Assembly (NCBI GenBank): GCA_013399855.1
Contig: VXAY01004353.1
Span: 644,041-708,040 of the forward strand
Length of the DNA stretch: 64,000 bases
DNA from: Oxyruncus cristatus
Taxonomy: Eukaryota > Chordata > Aves > Passeriformes > Cotingidae
Direction: 5' to 3'
How positions within the stretch are numbered: the stretch's first letter is position 1; the number at the start of each line of letters is the position of its first letter. Positions 38,946-50,100 of this stretch are shown piece by piece. The position numbers were made by a program, and so were the translations under genes. The notes beneath the pieces were generated by a model, which worked only from the letters and a program-made list of their open reading frames with translations, did not search any database and was not told the DNA's origin.

Positions 38946-39306
38946 AACTAGCCATAAAAGCATACATTTGTAGTTTTATCATGTTTAAATGAACGTTCTG
39001 TTGCCCACACGCCAGTCAGTCGGCACCAAGAGAGGAAACAATCCGGCAAACTAAAACAAAGAGTTGTGACAATGGTCCCTGCTCCTCCTTCTCAAACACA
39101 GCCAGCAGATTCTCAGCACGAAATGCAAGGAAAGCAAAACCGGAGCGCAAATGTGAAGTAAAAGCCAGCGCACGTGGTGGTGAAAAATCCGTGTTCAGGC
39201 TTTGAATGGCGTGACCTGAGGAAAGCCTCGTTGACTCGTAAAAAGGGGAGTTTTGTTCTGCCCCGGGTTTCCCTCAGAAGGCGCGGCTCAGGGGCCCGGG
39301 ATGTGT

Positions 39307-39378
39307 GGTTCCATGGTGTAATGGTTAGCACTCTGGACTCTGAATCCAGCGATCCGAGTTCAAATCTCGGTGGAACCT
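39307..39378 (+). tRNA. tRNA-Gln(CTG)
   Basis: A 72-nt tRNA with acceptor stem GGTTCCA/TGGAACC. The anticodon arm CTGGA-CTCTGAA-TCCAG gives anticodon CTG at 39340-39342. The B box is GAGTTCAAATCTC, and a T6 terminator lies at 39384-39389. No introns or mismatches are seen. Confidence 0.97.
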
Positions 39379-39814
39379 GAAAGTTTTTTCTTGCCGTGGG
39401 CAGATTTCTTTGCTGGAAAATCGTGGAAAAGGAGTTTAAGGTGTTTTCCATGGACTGTTGAATTGCCGTGAACTACTGAGAGCTTGTGCTACCTGGAGAG
39501 CGTGTGTAAAGGAGAAGAGGAAGAGGAAACAATCATTGAATCTTTCTGATTATATTTTTTTTTCCTGTGTCTATTACTTGTTGCAGCCAGGTCGGTATAT
39601 TCTGGCATGAATTACCAGAAGAATCCCAGATATGTCACAGCTCACTGGAACATCAGCGGTTCCTTTTATTTCTACACTGGGAACAGTCTGTGAGGGAACA
39701 CAGTTCTAAATTCCGCATTAGCAAAGCTGGAGGCACCGCCGAGCTCCGGGGCAGGTACAAGGTGTCCCTAAAAACAGGTGTTCTCCCACTGTCCATGTTT
39801 GCTTCCTGCCATCA

Positions 39815-40172
39815 TTATACTATGGGGTGACCTTACTGCGGCCTTCCAGTACCTAAAGAGAGTGAGTGGAGGAGGAAGGAGCTTTGGACAAGGGCATGGA
39901 ATGATAGGACAGGGGGTGATGTTTTAACCATAAAGACGGTTGATTCAGACTAGAGATGAGGAAGAAATTTTTTACTATGAGGGCAGTGAGGCCCCGGCCC
40001 AGGTTGGCCAGAGAAGCTGTGGCTGCCTCATCCCTGGAAATGTTCAAGGCCAGGTGGATGGACCTTGGAGCAACCAGGACTAGAGGAAGGTGTCCCTGCC
40101 CACGGCAGGGGGTGGAACTGGATGGGCTTTAAGGTCCCTCCCAAACCAAAACAAATTTGTGATTCTAGGAAG
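39815..40172 (+). mobile_element. CR1 LINE fragment
   Basis: Contains the CR1 segments for 'ggccttccagtacctaaagag', 'tgaggaagaaattttttac' and 'aaggtccctcccaaac', and ends TTGTGATTCTAGGA. It lies about 165 bp upstream of tRNA-Gln(TTG). Confidence 0.93.
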
Positions 40173-40336
40173 ACAACAAATCCTGCAGAAATGCAGGATA
40201 AGCATGGATATGTAGGTCGTGTTAAATTCCTGCCAGTCATTGCAGGTCCAAGGGCAGAAGGAACAGCGTTTTTCCCACTGGGATTTGTTGGCTATGGATT
40301 TATCCTCCCGGCTCGCAGAGCCAGCAGGCACTACCC

Positions 40337-40408
40337 GGTTCTATGGTGTAATGGTCAGCACTCTGGACTTTGAATCCAGCGATCCGAGTTCAAATCTCGG
40401 TAGAACCT
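40337..40408 (+). tRNA. tRNA-Gln(TTG)
   Basis: A 72-nt tRNA with acceptor stem GGTTCTA/TAGAACC, anticodon TTG at 40370-40372, and the same T arm as the CTG gene 1 kb away. The acceptor-stem difference from that copy is a compensated C-G to T-A pair, so both are folded and probably used. A T5 run at about 40423 follows a short CGGGATTATCCCG hairpin. Confidence 0.97.
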
Positions 40409-40409
40409 G

Positions 40410-42383
40410 TCGGGATTATCCCGATTTTTCCCCGTTCCATGGGGTCACACCGTGGCTGGGATGGAGCTGCCCGGCACAAAGCTCCACGAGCTCAATGCCA
40501 AAGGCTTTCCTTAACCTGATCCCCTATCGTGCTACTCCCACTTTTCTTCAATGGAATGAACAGCTGGACAAAAGGGACAAGACCTTCAATAATTGTTAAT
40601 AACGTTTTAATTAGATCTTCCATTATATTTTACTGATGTTTTACACGAAGTCTTTTTTTTGGGGGGGGGGAGGAGAAAAAGGCATTTACACGGTGGAAAA
40701 CTTGACTTTCAGCAGGTAAATGTGCATGAATTTGGACATTGTTTTTCAGCTGCACCCAACTGCTCGCTTGGAAAATGGGGGCAGGAATGCCGTGGTTTCA
40801 GAGCAGGATGATGTCACAGATGGAATTCTGCACAGTTTAAATGGGTATTCCCTGTGCTTTGCTGACACACACCCTCAGTGTTTGCTTCTCATTTCCAGGG
40901 TTTCTAAGGACACCGAACACCATCTCCCCTCCTGCAAACCTCTCCTCACTAGTCCCTGGTTTACACAGCAACAGGAACAGCTCTGTGCCAGCAGCTCCTC
41001 CTCCTTTTCCCCTGGCCAGGTAAGCCTTCCTTACTGTCCTTTGGAAAAAAACCACAGAACACCTTCAGATCAATTTATTATGTAGTGGCAGTTCAGGTCC
41101 CAGCTGCTCAATGGAAATGTTTGCTCAGTTCTTTACATTTTCACCCAACTCATTGATGAAAAATCCCTTGTCTGTGTCAGGGCTAATTTTCATCCATACC
41201 CAGCTGTTTGTTGGATCAGGCCACACACAAATAAGGATTTTACTGTTCCTTGTGCACCAGGGTTTTAATTAACTCTGTACAGTAACTTCAGTGTAATTAG
41301 TCAGCCCTCACAGACTGGTTTCATCCTTCTCCCCAGGCACAAGAGCTTTAAAGCCATAGAGGCTTGTCTGCCTTGCAGTGATTCAATATATTAATTTACA
41401 GTTCTGGAGAGCAGATTACCATTTCCCACAGCAATCTGGCAACTTTCTCCTTCCATTTATTAGAGTTGGAGGTGTAGCTGTGACCCAGAACTCTCCCAAA
41501 CAGCTGAGGCACGATTGGTGCCACAGACGTGCCCCAGCTGGAACATGTATTGTCAACAATAACACTTTCCATCTGCAGGTTTAAAAGCCAGAATCAAACC
41601 TTTAGGGAAGTGTTTCACTGTATAGGAAGCTGCAATGAGGTTTTCTGATACCTCAAATTTCAGTGAAAGCAGGTGGAGGGGGAAAGATGAAAAATTTTCT
41701 TTCCTTTTCAACTGGCGATTTAAAGAAAAGGGCTTTAAAAACCTCAAATGTTTTACTCCCAAAAGTCTTATAAAAGAAAAGATAGCCAGAAAAAAAAAAG
41801 ACAAGTCTCATTAACTTAGGTCACTCATGATAATACAGACATTCCATGTAGCCACTACAAGCTCAGTTAGATGCCCTCCTTGTCTTTCAAAAGAATTCTG
41901 CAGCAGACAAATAATCAGCAGCTCTTCCCACTGCAACCTCAGTGGGTTAAAACACTGGAGCAGATGGAAGAAATGGTGGATTCAACTGAAACAGTTTATT
42001 TCACACACTGAGCCACAGATTTCCTGGGAGCAGGGCACAGATTGCCTTCCCCCACTGCCCAGCCCATTGCTGGGGTCCCCCACTGGCACAGGCAGTGAGG
42101 CCCTTCAGTGCAGCAGCCAAACACAGTGGCCAAAGTGCCACCCACCCCTGAGGAGGATTTGTCACGTTGCACAAACAGTTCAGGGGTCTCCTTTCAGAGC
42201 AAGGCAGCTCTTGTGTCATTCAGTGAACATTTCACACTTTTTCATACCACTTCACCCCCTATATGCACATAAAAAAATAAGCACACTGTACAAAGAGCAG
42301 AAGCCATATAATTTAAACATGCATCCAGCTACAAACCATATATACAGAGAAACAGGCCTATACAAACAGAACAGGACACCTTA
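40410..42383. other. Non-coding stretch between tRNA-Gln and the Cys-rich ORF
   Basis: A G-run follows a T-run at about 40,650-40,670. A 201-codon plus-strand open frame at 41827-42432 shows no recognisable domain and overlaps the minus-strand candidate exon. No gene is supported. Confidence 0.5.
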
Positions 42384-42707
42384 TTACATGATAATTCTGT
42401 TGGGAGTTTCTGGAGGAAATCGTGGCAGATAAAGAAAATCAGACTGAGGGAGGTGGATGTTGCTTCTGAAAGAAATCTGTTCCAAAATGTCATGCAACAC
42501 CCCATCTTTCTCTAGCAGACATTTGTCACAGTTGCAGCTACGCACACAGGTCTTCCCACAACTTCTGGCCTCCCTGCCTGTACAGAGGTAGATTTCTGGT
42601 GATGTTCTGATATTGCACCACGGAAGTACCACGTTTTTATTACAAGGGACAACTCGGGCTAATTCCTGGGGATAATCTCGTTGTGTGCATTCAGTAATCA
42701 AATTCAT
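42384..42707 (-). CDS. Candidate terminal exon of an unrecognised Cys-rich protein
   Basis: A good acceptor (TTTTCTTTCAAGTGCAG) ends at 42708 and is followed directly by ATG and 107 codons to TAA at 42384. A poly(A) signal (AATAAA) occurs near 42.0 kb. The peptide has eleven cysteines, including CGKTC and CNCDKC, then an ordinary hydrophilic tail ending TPNRIIM. I do not recognise the family. An ORF of this length can occur by chance, so support is modest. Confidence 0.3.
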   Translation of the reverse strand: MNLITECTQRDYPQELARVVPCNKNVVLPWCNIRTSPEIYLCTGREARSCGKTCVRSCNCDKCLLEKDGVLHDILEQISFRSNIHLPQSDFLYLPRFPPETPNRIIM

Positions 42708-43123
42708 CTGCACTTGAAAGAAAACATCCCTCCAAGTGCAATGGTTTCTTGTTTCGGTGGAGGCTGCGATTATTCACAGCTTCACATTCAGAGAACTATT
42801 TCTTGTCATCAGGGTGACACTTGAGTGTCTCTCTCCTTTCCAGCCAATGCCAGGACGTCCATTGCCTTCCCTGATGCTTTATCCCATCCACTGGGTTCAG
42901 GTGAAATGGGGATTTCAAACACACACAGGTTTTTGCAGGATTAGACCTTCCTCACACAAGCTGTTGTAATGTTAAGGAAATGTACAAGAAGATGCATTCA
43001 AACTGCATGAAATGATGAAAAAAAGCCCATCCACACTTTCAGGCTGGACAAGGAAAGCTGGAACTTTGCAATGGTGAACAGGTTGGATGATACCAGGAAA
43101 ATCTGAGGAAGTCTGGCAGGAGT

Positions 43124-43448
43124 TTAATTTTCTTTTTGTCCATCACATTCTTGAACAACCCTCTGACAAGTCGGGACCCTGCAGACAAGCTTGCATGCCA
43201 ATAGCACTTCACAATGTCTGCTAAACGAAACCTCTACAGCATACTTAAAAAAATAAGTGCACCAAAATTCATGGTGCTGGTGTATCTTAACTCTGATGAG
43301 CTCACAAGCATTGCTCAGGACTTTTTCCTCAGAGGCACCCCAGGAAGTTATTTTTTGCAGAAGTCTGTCAGCATGGGAGACAAATGAAAGAACAATATGG
43401 GCATGTTTCACTCTCAGGGAGAAGCCAAAGCAGCACCATTCCTCCTGG
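43124..43448 (-). CDS. Candidate exon upstream of the Cys-rich ORF
   Basis: It starts after AAAGCTTGCAG at 43449 and stays open to TAA at 43124. It includes VSHADRLLQKITSWG and a Cys-rich end with HCEVLLACKLVC and VPTCQ. An internal donor AGA|GTTAAG would join in phase to the ATG exon at 42707, giving one protein, but this is a guess. It lies beyond the first NARF poly(A) signal on the same strand, so it could simply be NARF 3' UTR or intergenic DNA. Confidence 0.22.
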
Positions 43449-43657
43449 CTGCAAGCTTTGAAGAAAACTTAAAAGGAAATTAAGTTTTATTTCTGTACCA
43501 ACCAACCTATTTGAAGCTATTTTAAAGGAACCATTCGGCATTAGGTTCCCAGGTTCAGTTTCTGTGGAGCATCCTGGGACATTACATCAGGAAGGAGTGG
43601 TGGCTAGTTTGGAACTGAGTATTTTTTGCTGAATTATGGATACAAGGCATATAGAAA

Positions 43658-44170
43658 TTTATTACATCTCTTCATGTACTCGTCCTTTTAAAGGGCTTTT
43701 TCTTTAGCAAGGCAAGTAAATCCCAAGTTACTTCACACCAACTGCAACAATACTGAAATTCCTGTGGACTGTTCTCCTGTGATGACAGGGATTGCACACC
43801 TATGAGTAGGAGTAAAATCATCTCACCCTCTTGGAGGAGCCCATGCTGTGAAGTGAAGGGAATGCTTCACTTCAGGGAGTAACTGCACCAGGAATTACAC
43901 TCCCAAAGGGCTTCTGTACCTTGCGAGGTCACGTTTTTCAATGAAGAAATCCATGGAGGAAACTACACACGGTAAAAGTTAAATGACAGTGGCAGGAACC
44001 AGGGCTTTGGGAGACTTCTCTGGTTTTGCAAAGCAATGGTTCTTCCCCAAGAACAGTCCCCAGCTGGGCAGTGCCTCGCTCACAGCCTGGCTGCTGCTCA
44101 GTGCCCGCGGTTGCATAGAGGGTCCCCGTGCTGGCCCCGAGAGCTCAGCACAGCTCTGCCCTGTCATCTG
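43658..44170 (-). other. NARF: NARF 3' UTR (putative)
   Basis: This is the sequence after the NARF stop codon in the minus direction. The first AATAAA hexamer on the minus strand is at 43663-43658 and another is at 43491-43486. There is no competing gene between the stop and the first signal. The end point is an inference; transcript 3' ends would settle it. Confidence 0.45.
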
Positions 44171-47100
44171 TTACCATTTGATGTCCAAACTGCTCGTGGT
44201 TTGATTCACTGCACTGTATGTGGTGTGCAAAGTCTCCTGGGCCTTCTTGGAGTCCATGCCCTCCAGCCAGTCCTGGTACACCTTCTGTACATGCAGGTTG
44301 GTTTCTGGCAGCCGGACGGGAATTGCAGCGTACACCTCCTCCATCTGGGCAAGCAGGGCTCTGTCTGGCTTGCCATCCTCAGTCTGGGCCTGGCCTTTGC
44401 CATTTAGGCACCCTTAGGGAAAAAAAAGGAACAAAACAACTGCAAGGGTGATGAATTTTGAGTTAAACAAAAATTTCCCCTCATATCAAACGTCGTTTTC
44501 CACACTTGTCTTTACATAAACTCCCCCCCGCTGCTGTTACAATTTGTATTTACCTAAAGTGACTCTGATATCAACATCATCTTAACGGAAATGAGGTTTC
44601 CGTATCAACCATCTTTCCCTGCCTTCTCCATGGGTTTATGATCCTAATTATCTTGTCTTTCCTTGCCCTTGACAACCACCCTTTCAGGGGATTTCCTCGG
44701 AGGTTTGGCAGCGCCGCGCTGGCACTGACTGATAGGTCAGAAGAGAGCCAGTAACAACGGGGCTAATTTTGGAAAACCCAATCAATATCTGAGCCAACCC
44801 CAAACCTGTAACTGGTGTTCTGGGCCCTTCATTAAATAATGAGATTTTAGATGATTAAGAAGGGAATTAGGAAGGAACAAAGTGAAGTGCCTGCCTCAGG
44901 GCAGCTTTCCTTTGAGATTCAAGACGTGCACAGAGCGACTGGAGACCCACAATTATTCTTACCTCCTGGGCAGGCAAGGACTTCGACAAAATGGTACAAA
45001 AACTTCCCTTTTTTCAACTTCAGGACCATGTTTTGGATATTTCTAAAGCCATAAGCTGCTGCAAAGCGCAGCACTGTCTCCCCATCCTTTTCAAGGGTAA
45101 CTTCTTGGAAGTCCTTGTTCCTGTCAAAATACACAGAGAACATTTTAACCCGCGGCGTTCCCAGAGGAACAATCCAACTGTGTCAGTTTGGAGTCAGGTG
45201 CTCTAAAGAGAACAGAACAAGTGTAACAGATCAAGGTGAACTCTTCCGGTTTCTAAACTGTGTTAAGCAGAAATTGGGGTGTAACTCAGAACAGAATTAT
45301 ACTTAATTTTTTAAGTGTGGTTAAGCTCTTAATCAAATGAGTGCTGTGACAGACTTACAGGTTTATAACATGTAACTGCCTGTCAGGCAAAGAGCAGTAA
45401 CTGCACTCACTTCAGCACCAACTAAACCAGGGGAGGTTTAGACAGGATTCAGCAACCATTTCCTCACCAAAAGGGTGGTCAGACCCTGGACAGAATCCCC
45501 CAGAAAGGTGGTTAATTTTGGGCAGCCCAAATTCCTCAAGCAGTTGGACTGGATGATCATTGTAGGTCCCTTGCAACTGAAAATATTCTATTCCAACTAG
45601 CCAGTCCTACATAACAAGGATACAAAACTCTGACTTACTTTAGTGCTTTGTAGGTGATTTCCTTGACATCCATGCCAAAAAGCTCCTTTGCAGCATGTTT
45701 AAAAATGTGCTCCAGGTAACCATCAGACCTCTTCCCATCGTGCCTTACTACATCTCCCTCCTTTATGTCAGCAAACCTTTGAAAACAACAGAAAGGAAGA
45801 TCAACTTTGAAATTCCATCCCTTCCCTTCAGTAAAAAAAAAAAAACACCAAAACTGAAAGGCTTTCCATGTTCAAGCAACAGTAATTCATAAGAATGCAC
45901 ATTCAGCACAGCCTAAAGATTTGGTTAACAGTCAGTCACTGCTCAGGAGACATTTTTTGGAAAATGTTGTTTAAAAAGAAATTATTTAAGTAAGTATTTT
46001 TTTGCCTGTGAGAACATAAAAGCACTTCAGAAGTTACAGGTCTTTGCTGACACACAGTTCCCCTGCTCCAGGAGCTGGTTGTCACAGTGTTTAACACTGT
46101 CACAGTAACTAGCACTGGACTGGTACAGCTGCAGCCAGGTTAGAACAGTACCTTCAGTAAGGGCTGTGCTCTGGCTCAGGGAAGGAATGAGAGCTCCTCT
46201 CCAAGGACATGGCCTTGTCCTGGAGCTTCACCCCTGCCCCACTTCAGGGCAGCTCTGCTGAGCCCTCGTGGCTGCAGGAGGGGCTGTGCTGGGACAGGAC
46301 ACGTGCTGGGGACCCCAAAGCTGCAGCTCTGCAGGCTCCTGTTCCCTTCTGGCAGAGCAGGAATCCACGTGGGGTGTGGGATGTGGGAATGCCACTTTCA
46401 GGAGGAGACACTCCTCTGCTGATCAGCAGACAGACAGATTATGTGCTTTGCTCTTCCATGTAAAGGCCTCTCTGGGTATAGTCTCATTACCTTTTCCCAG
46501 AACACCCAGAGTGCCCTTCCCTGGCACTGGCAGCTCCTGCCTGAGCTGATCCCAGCACAGGGCTCAGCCAGAGCCCAGGTGAGAGTTACCACAGCAAACA
46601 CCTCACTAACAACGTTATTACACTTAATAAGTACTAAATCACTGAAGAGCTCAAATATGTCTGTCCCCTCCATGCCACACCAGTGCAGCTACTGAAGAAC
46701 TACTGCAGCTTATGGTTGGTTTTTTGGAGTTGTTTTCTTCTTTTTAACAACCTCAGGAGATTTTGTTTCGTGGTGTGTCACCCAGCTTTTGCCAAATGCC
46801 GTTTGCTGGAGCAACACGAGTTAAGAACTCAAACACAAGTTACTTTATTCATGGAACTTTTTAATACCAAGCACTTCATCACAAATTGCTGCTGTGCAGG
46901 GACTTATTTTAAGAAGAGTCCAAGTTATTTAAATTTCTCTGCAAGATCTATTTTTAAGACCCCAGAAGAGCAAAAATTTATGTCATCAGGTCTCTCAGCT
47001 TGAATCGGTATTATCAGATTAGTCCTTTCAAAAGTTAACATTATTTTCCAATGTAAATTGAGGTCATTTGGGCTGTTCACCCTGGGGAAGAGGAGATGGA

Positions 47101-50100
47101 GGGGAGACTCATTGGGGTTTGCAGCTCCTCATAAGGGGCACTGGAGGGGCAGCACCCATCTCTGCTCCCTCTGACCAGGGACAGCACCCAGGGAATGGCT
47201 GGAGCTGTGTCAGGGCAGGGTCAGGTTGGAGCTCAGGAAAAGGTTCTTCCCCCAGAGGGTGGTTGGGCACTGACCAGGCTCCCCAGGGCAGTGGGCACAG
47301 CCCCAAGGCTGCCAGAGCTCCAGGACAGCACTCTCAGGGACAGGGTGGGATTGTTGAGGTGTCGAGGGCAGGGCCAGGGGTTGGACTTGATCCCTTCCAA
47401 CTCAGGAGATTCTGTAGTTCTATAAACTGAGCTAATAAACCAGGTATATTCTGAATAACAGCTTGTTCTTTCATTGGACAGGCTGATACAGAATTAAGTG
47501 ACTGTCTCTATGTGATTATGCCTGCAAGAGCTTTATTCATGTAATTCTCATTCTGTGTGACAGTTCCTGGTAGAAGCAATCACAGGAGCTGCACCACAAA
47601 CACAGCTCTGAACACGTTCCCACTGTACCACTCCAATTTCTCCTAGACAAGGTCCAAGCAGGATATTAACTGGAACTGAAAAGGATTTTTCCAAACTTGC
47701 AGAGCTCTCTGTTTTCTGCAAGAAAGCATGTTTACTGCTCCACTACCACCCCTTTGGAAAGACACCAAGGAACATCTGTCACACTTGAACAGAGATCAGG
47801 GAGAGCAGCCTCTGTAACTAAGCTTGAGAATTAAACACCAGGCACAGTGCTGCCTGAGCCAGGCATATGGGGTGTAAACAAAACCTCCTCAGTGCTTTGT
47901 GTGCTTCTCATCCACAGCACAGTTCGGTTTGAGCTGATCTTGAAAAACTAACTGCTGTCCTCAGTATAAAACCCAGTTAATTACCATTTCCTGAAAGGGT
48001 GCTGCTTCTAGCAATTCTCCATGAACGTCCTGGGGAAGTGGAAATTTACTGTCAAGATGCTGCTGTGAAGGAGAGGGGAGCACAGAGCAGATGGTCAAGC
48101 CCACGGCTGTGTCCCTGCAGCTCTGTGTGAGGCACATCAGACTGCTGGGCTTCACACAGGATCAAGCACGGGAGAGCTCTGAACAGGCTCAACACCCCCA
48201 CACAGTCACATTTACTAGCAAGGCATGAGCTCAGTATAGCCAAATCTAATATTACTGCACTCAAATAAAAATAAGGAGCTACACAATCTTGAAAATTCTT
48301 CAGAAATCTTCAAAAGTCATAAATCTTAAAGGAGTCACTGTATAGCATATCATCTGAGGTAGTGACCCTTTTGCATTTAGACACCATATACAGTTTTATA
48401 CTATCTGTTTCATATTACTTTTATATACAGCAATGAACATCTGAGATAACACTTCTGTGGTTTTGGCCACTACGTAAAGGATGAAGCTGTGGAATACTCA
48501 GGCTTTGATGCAGGTTTTTTTTCTTCAAAAACTAAAAAAACATTCTTCTGAGCAGTTTTTACATTGACGCTGAATATGCTCCAAGGTGTCATTTACGATC
48601 AAAATAAGGAAACAATCCACAACAAAGCTACTTACAAACTATCTACAGCTACTTCAGTCACATCTTTCATGGACACATTTTTCTGTTCCATTATTTGGAC
48701 GATTTCACCTGTAGGGAAAACACGAGACATTTTACTTGCAACACAAAGCACGACACACACGCTGTGCCTGTTTTAGAGACCCATGTCCCAACACCTGCTC
48801 AGTCTCGTTCTCCAGCTCTTCCCAGAGTCAGTTCCCTCCAATAAGTTGAGAAGCCTGACACTTCCAGCCCCAAAGAAAAGGGCCTTCAAGCTTGCCCAAA
48901 CTTTGCTTAAATCCTTAGCCTTCATGTTAGGGCAGAGTTGGAAGGTGTTTCTACAGTGCAGGATGTGTAGTTTGGACATTAAGGCTAAAGACATGAATTT
49001 GGAGTGTTACAAATGACCCCACTGGAGATAACATAATGACCACAGACAAGCCAGACAATCCTTTTCAATATGGATTTGCATAACTTATGCCTTCCTCGAG
49101 AGGCCGACAAAAAGAAATACCTGATATTTCAGATGGATAGCAACTTAGAAGGAAAGTATCCCCTACACAGCCCCTGTCCTACCAGTAGCACAAAACCAGA
49201 TGTACTCATTTTTAGGCAGACTTGAAAAAAGCCAAGTCTGGCATAAAGGCTATGCTAAAACTGGTGATTCACTTCTGTATTTATAGATGGTAAGTTTAAA
49301 GACGTAACCTGATGTCAGGACACAATCAACTTCTGATGAATTATACAAGGCAGTGTAGAAATCTTCCCGCAAGGCTTCCAGCTTTTTGTCATAACAAGGC
49401 GCCACAACTACGTGGAAAATTTTATCAGGAGACAAGTTCTGTGGAACACAGAAGGGAGCACAAGTGAACTTGAAGAGCAAAAGACAGCTTGAAGGATGAC
49501 AAGGACAGAAATAGTGTCATAAACCCCACGCAGGCAATACCAGCAATCAGTCCCTACCCATTACACTGAGAGGCTGCCACGCACAGATAATGATTTGGCA
49601 GAAGTCACAAAGCGTCAGCAACAGACTTCCAAAGTCTGTCTTCTGGCTGGATCTCTTACTTATACCTTCAGACCATGTTTTCTGTAGCTTTTGATTGCCT
49701 TAGGAGATGAATGCACTTCAGGAGTTCTGGTTTCTGGCTGTCACTCACTCATGTCTATCTATTTATCCATCCACATGCAGACAGCAACAATTTCCTACAG
49801 ACTCTGGCTGCAGTTCCATTTAAGTATGACATGTAAAGAACAGCAGCTTTTTCAACATACAAAATTGATATGAAGATTTGTTTCTAGGATACAGTGCTTT
49901 TATTGATCCCAGATAACAGGGCAATTTCCTCATGACTCTCCTCCACTCCTTTTTGGCTGTGCTGTAGAAAAGCACAAGAAACCCTTTGGCTGCCATGGTT
50001 TAATTTTATCCTTAAATATCTAAAGCCATGTTGCCCTGAGAGTGCAAGGATTGCACTGCGTGAACTGAGGTTCTTTGCACATTCTTCCCATCATGGCACT

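Noticed and set aside
38552..38947. 131-codon plus-strand ORF
   Set aside because: It lies in a reverse-complement CR1 fragment and is not the CR1 coding strand.
41827..42432. 201-codon plus-strand ORF
   Set aside because: No domain, odd composition, no splice or promoter context, and it overlaps a better minus-strand candidate exon.
44206..44403. Minus-strand ORF over the last NARF exon
   Set aside because: Shadow frame; the NARF frame through this exon gives the expected C-terminus ending DIKW.
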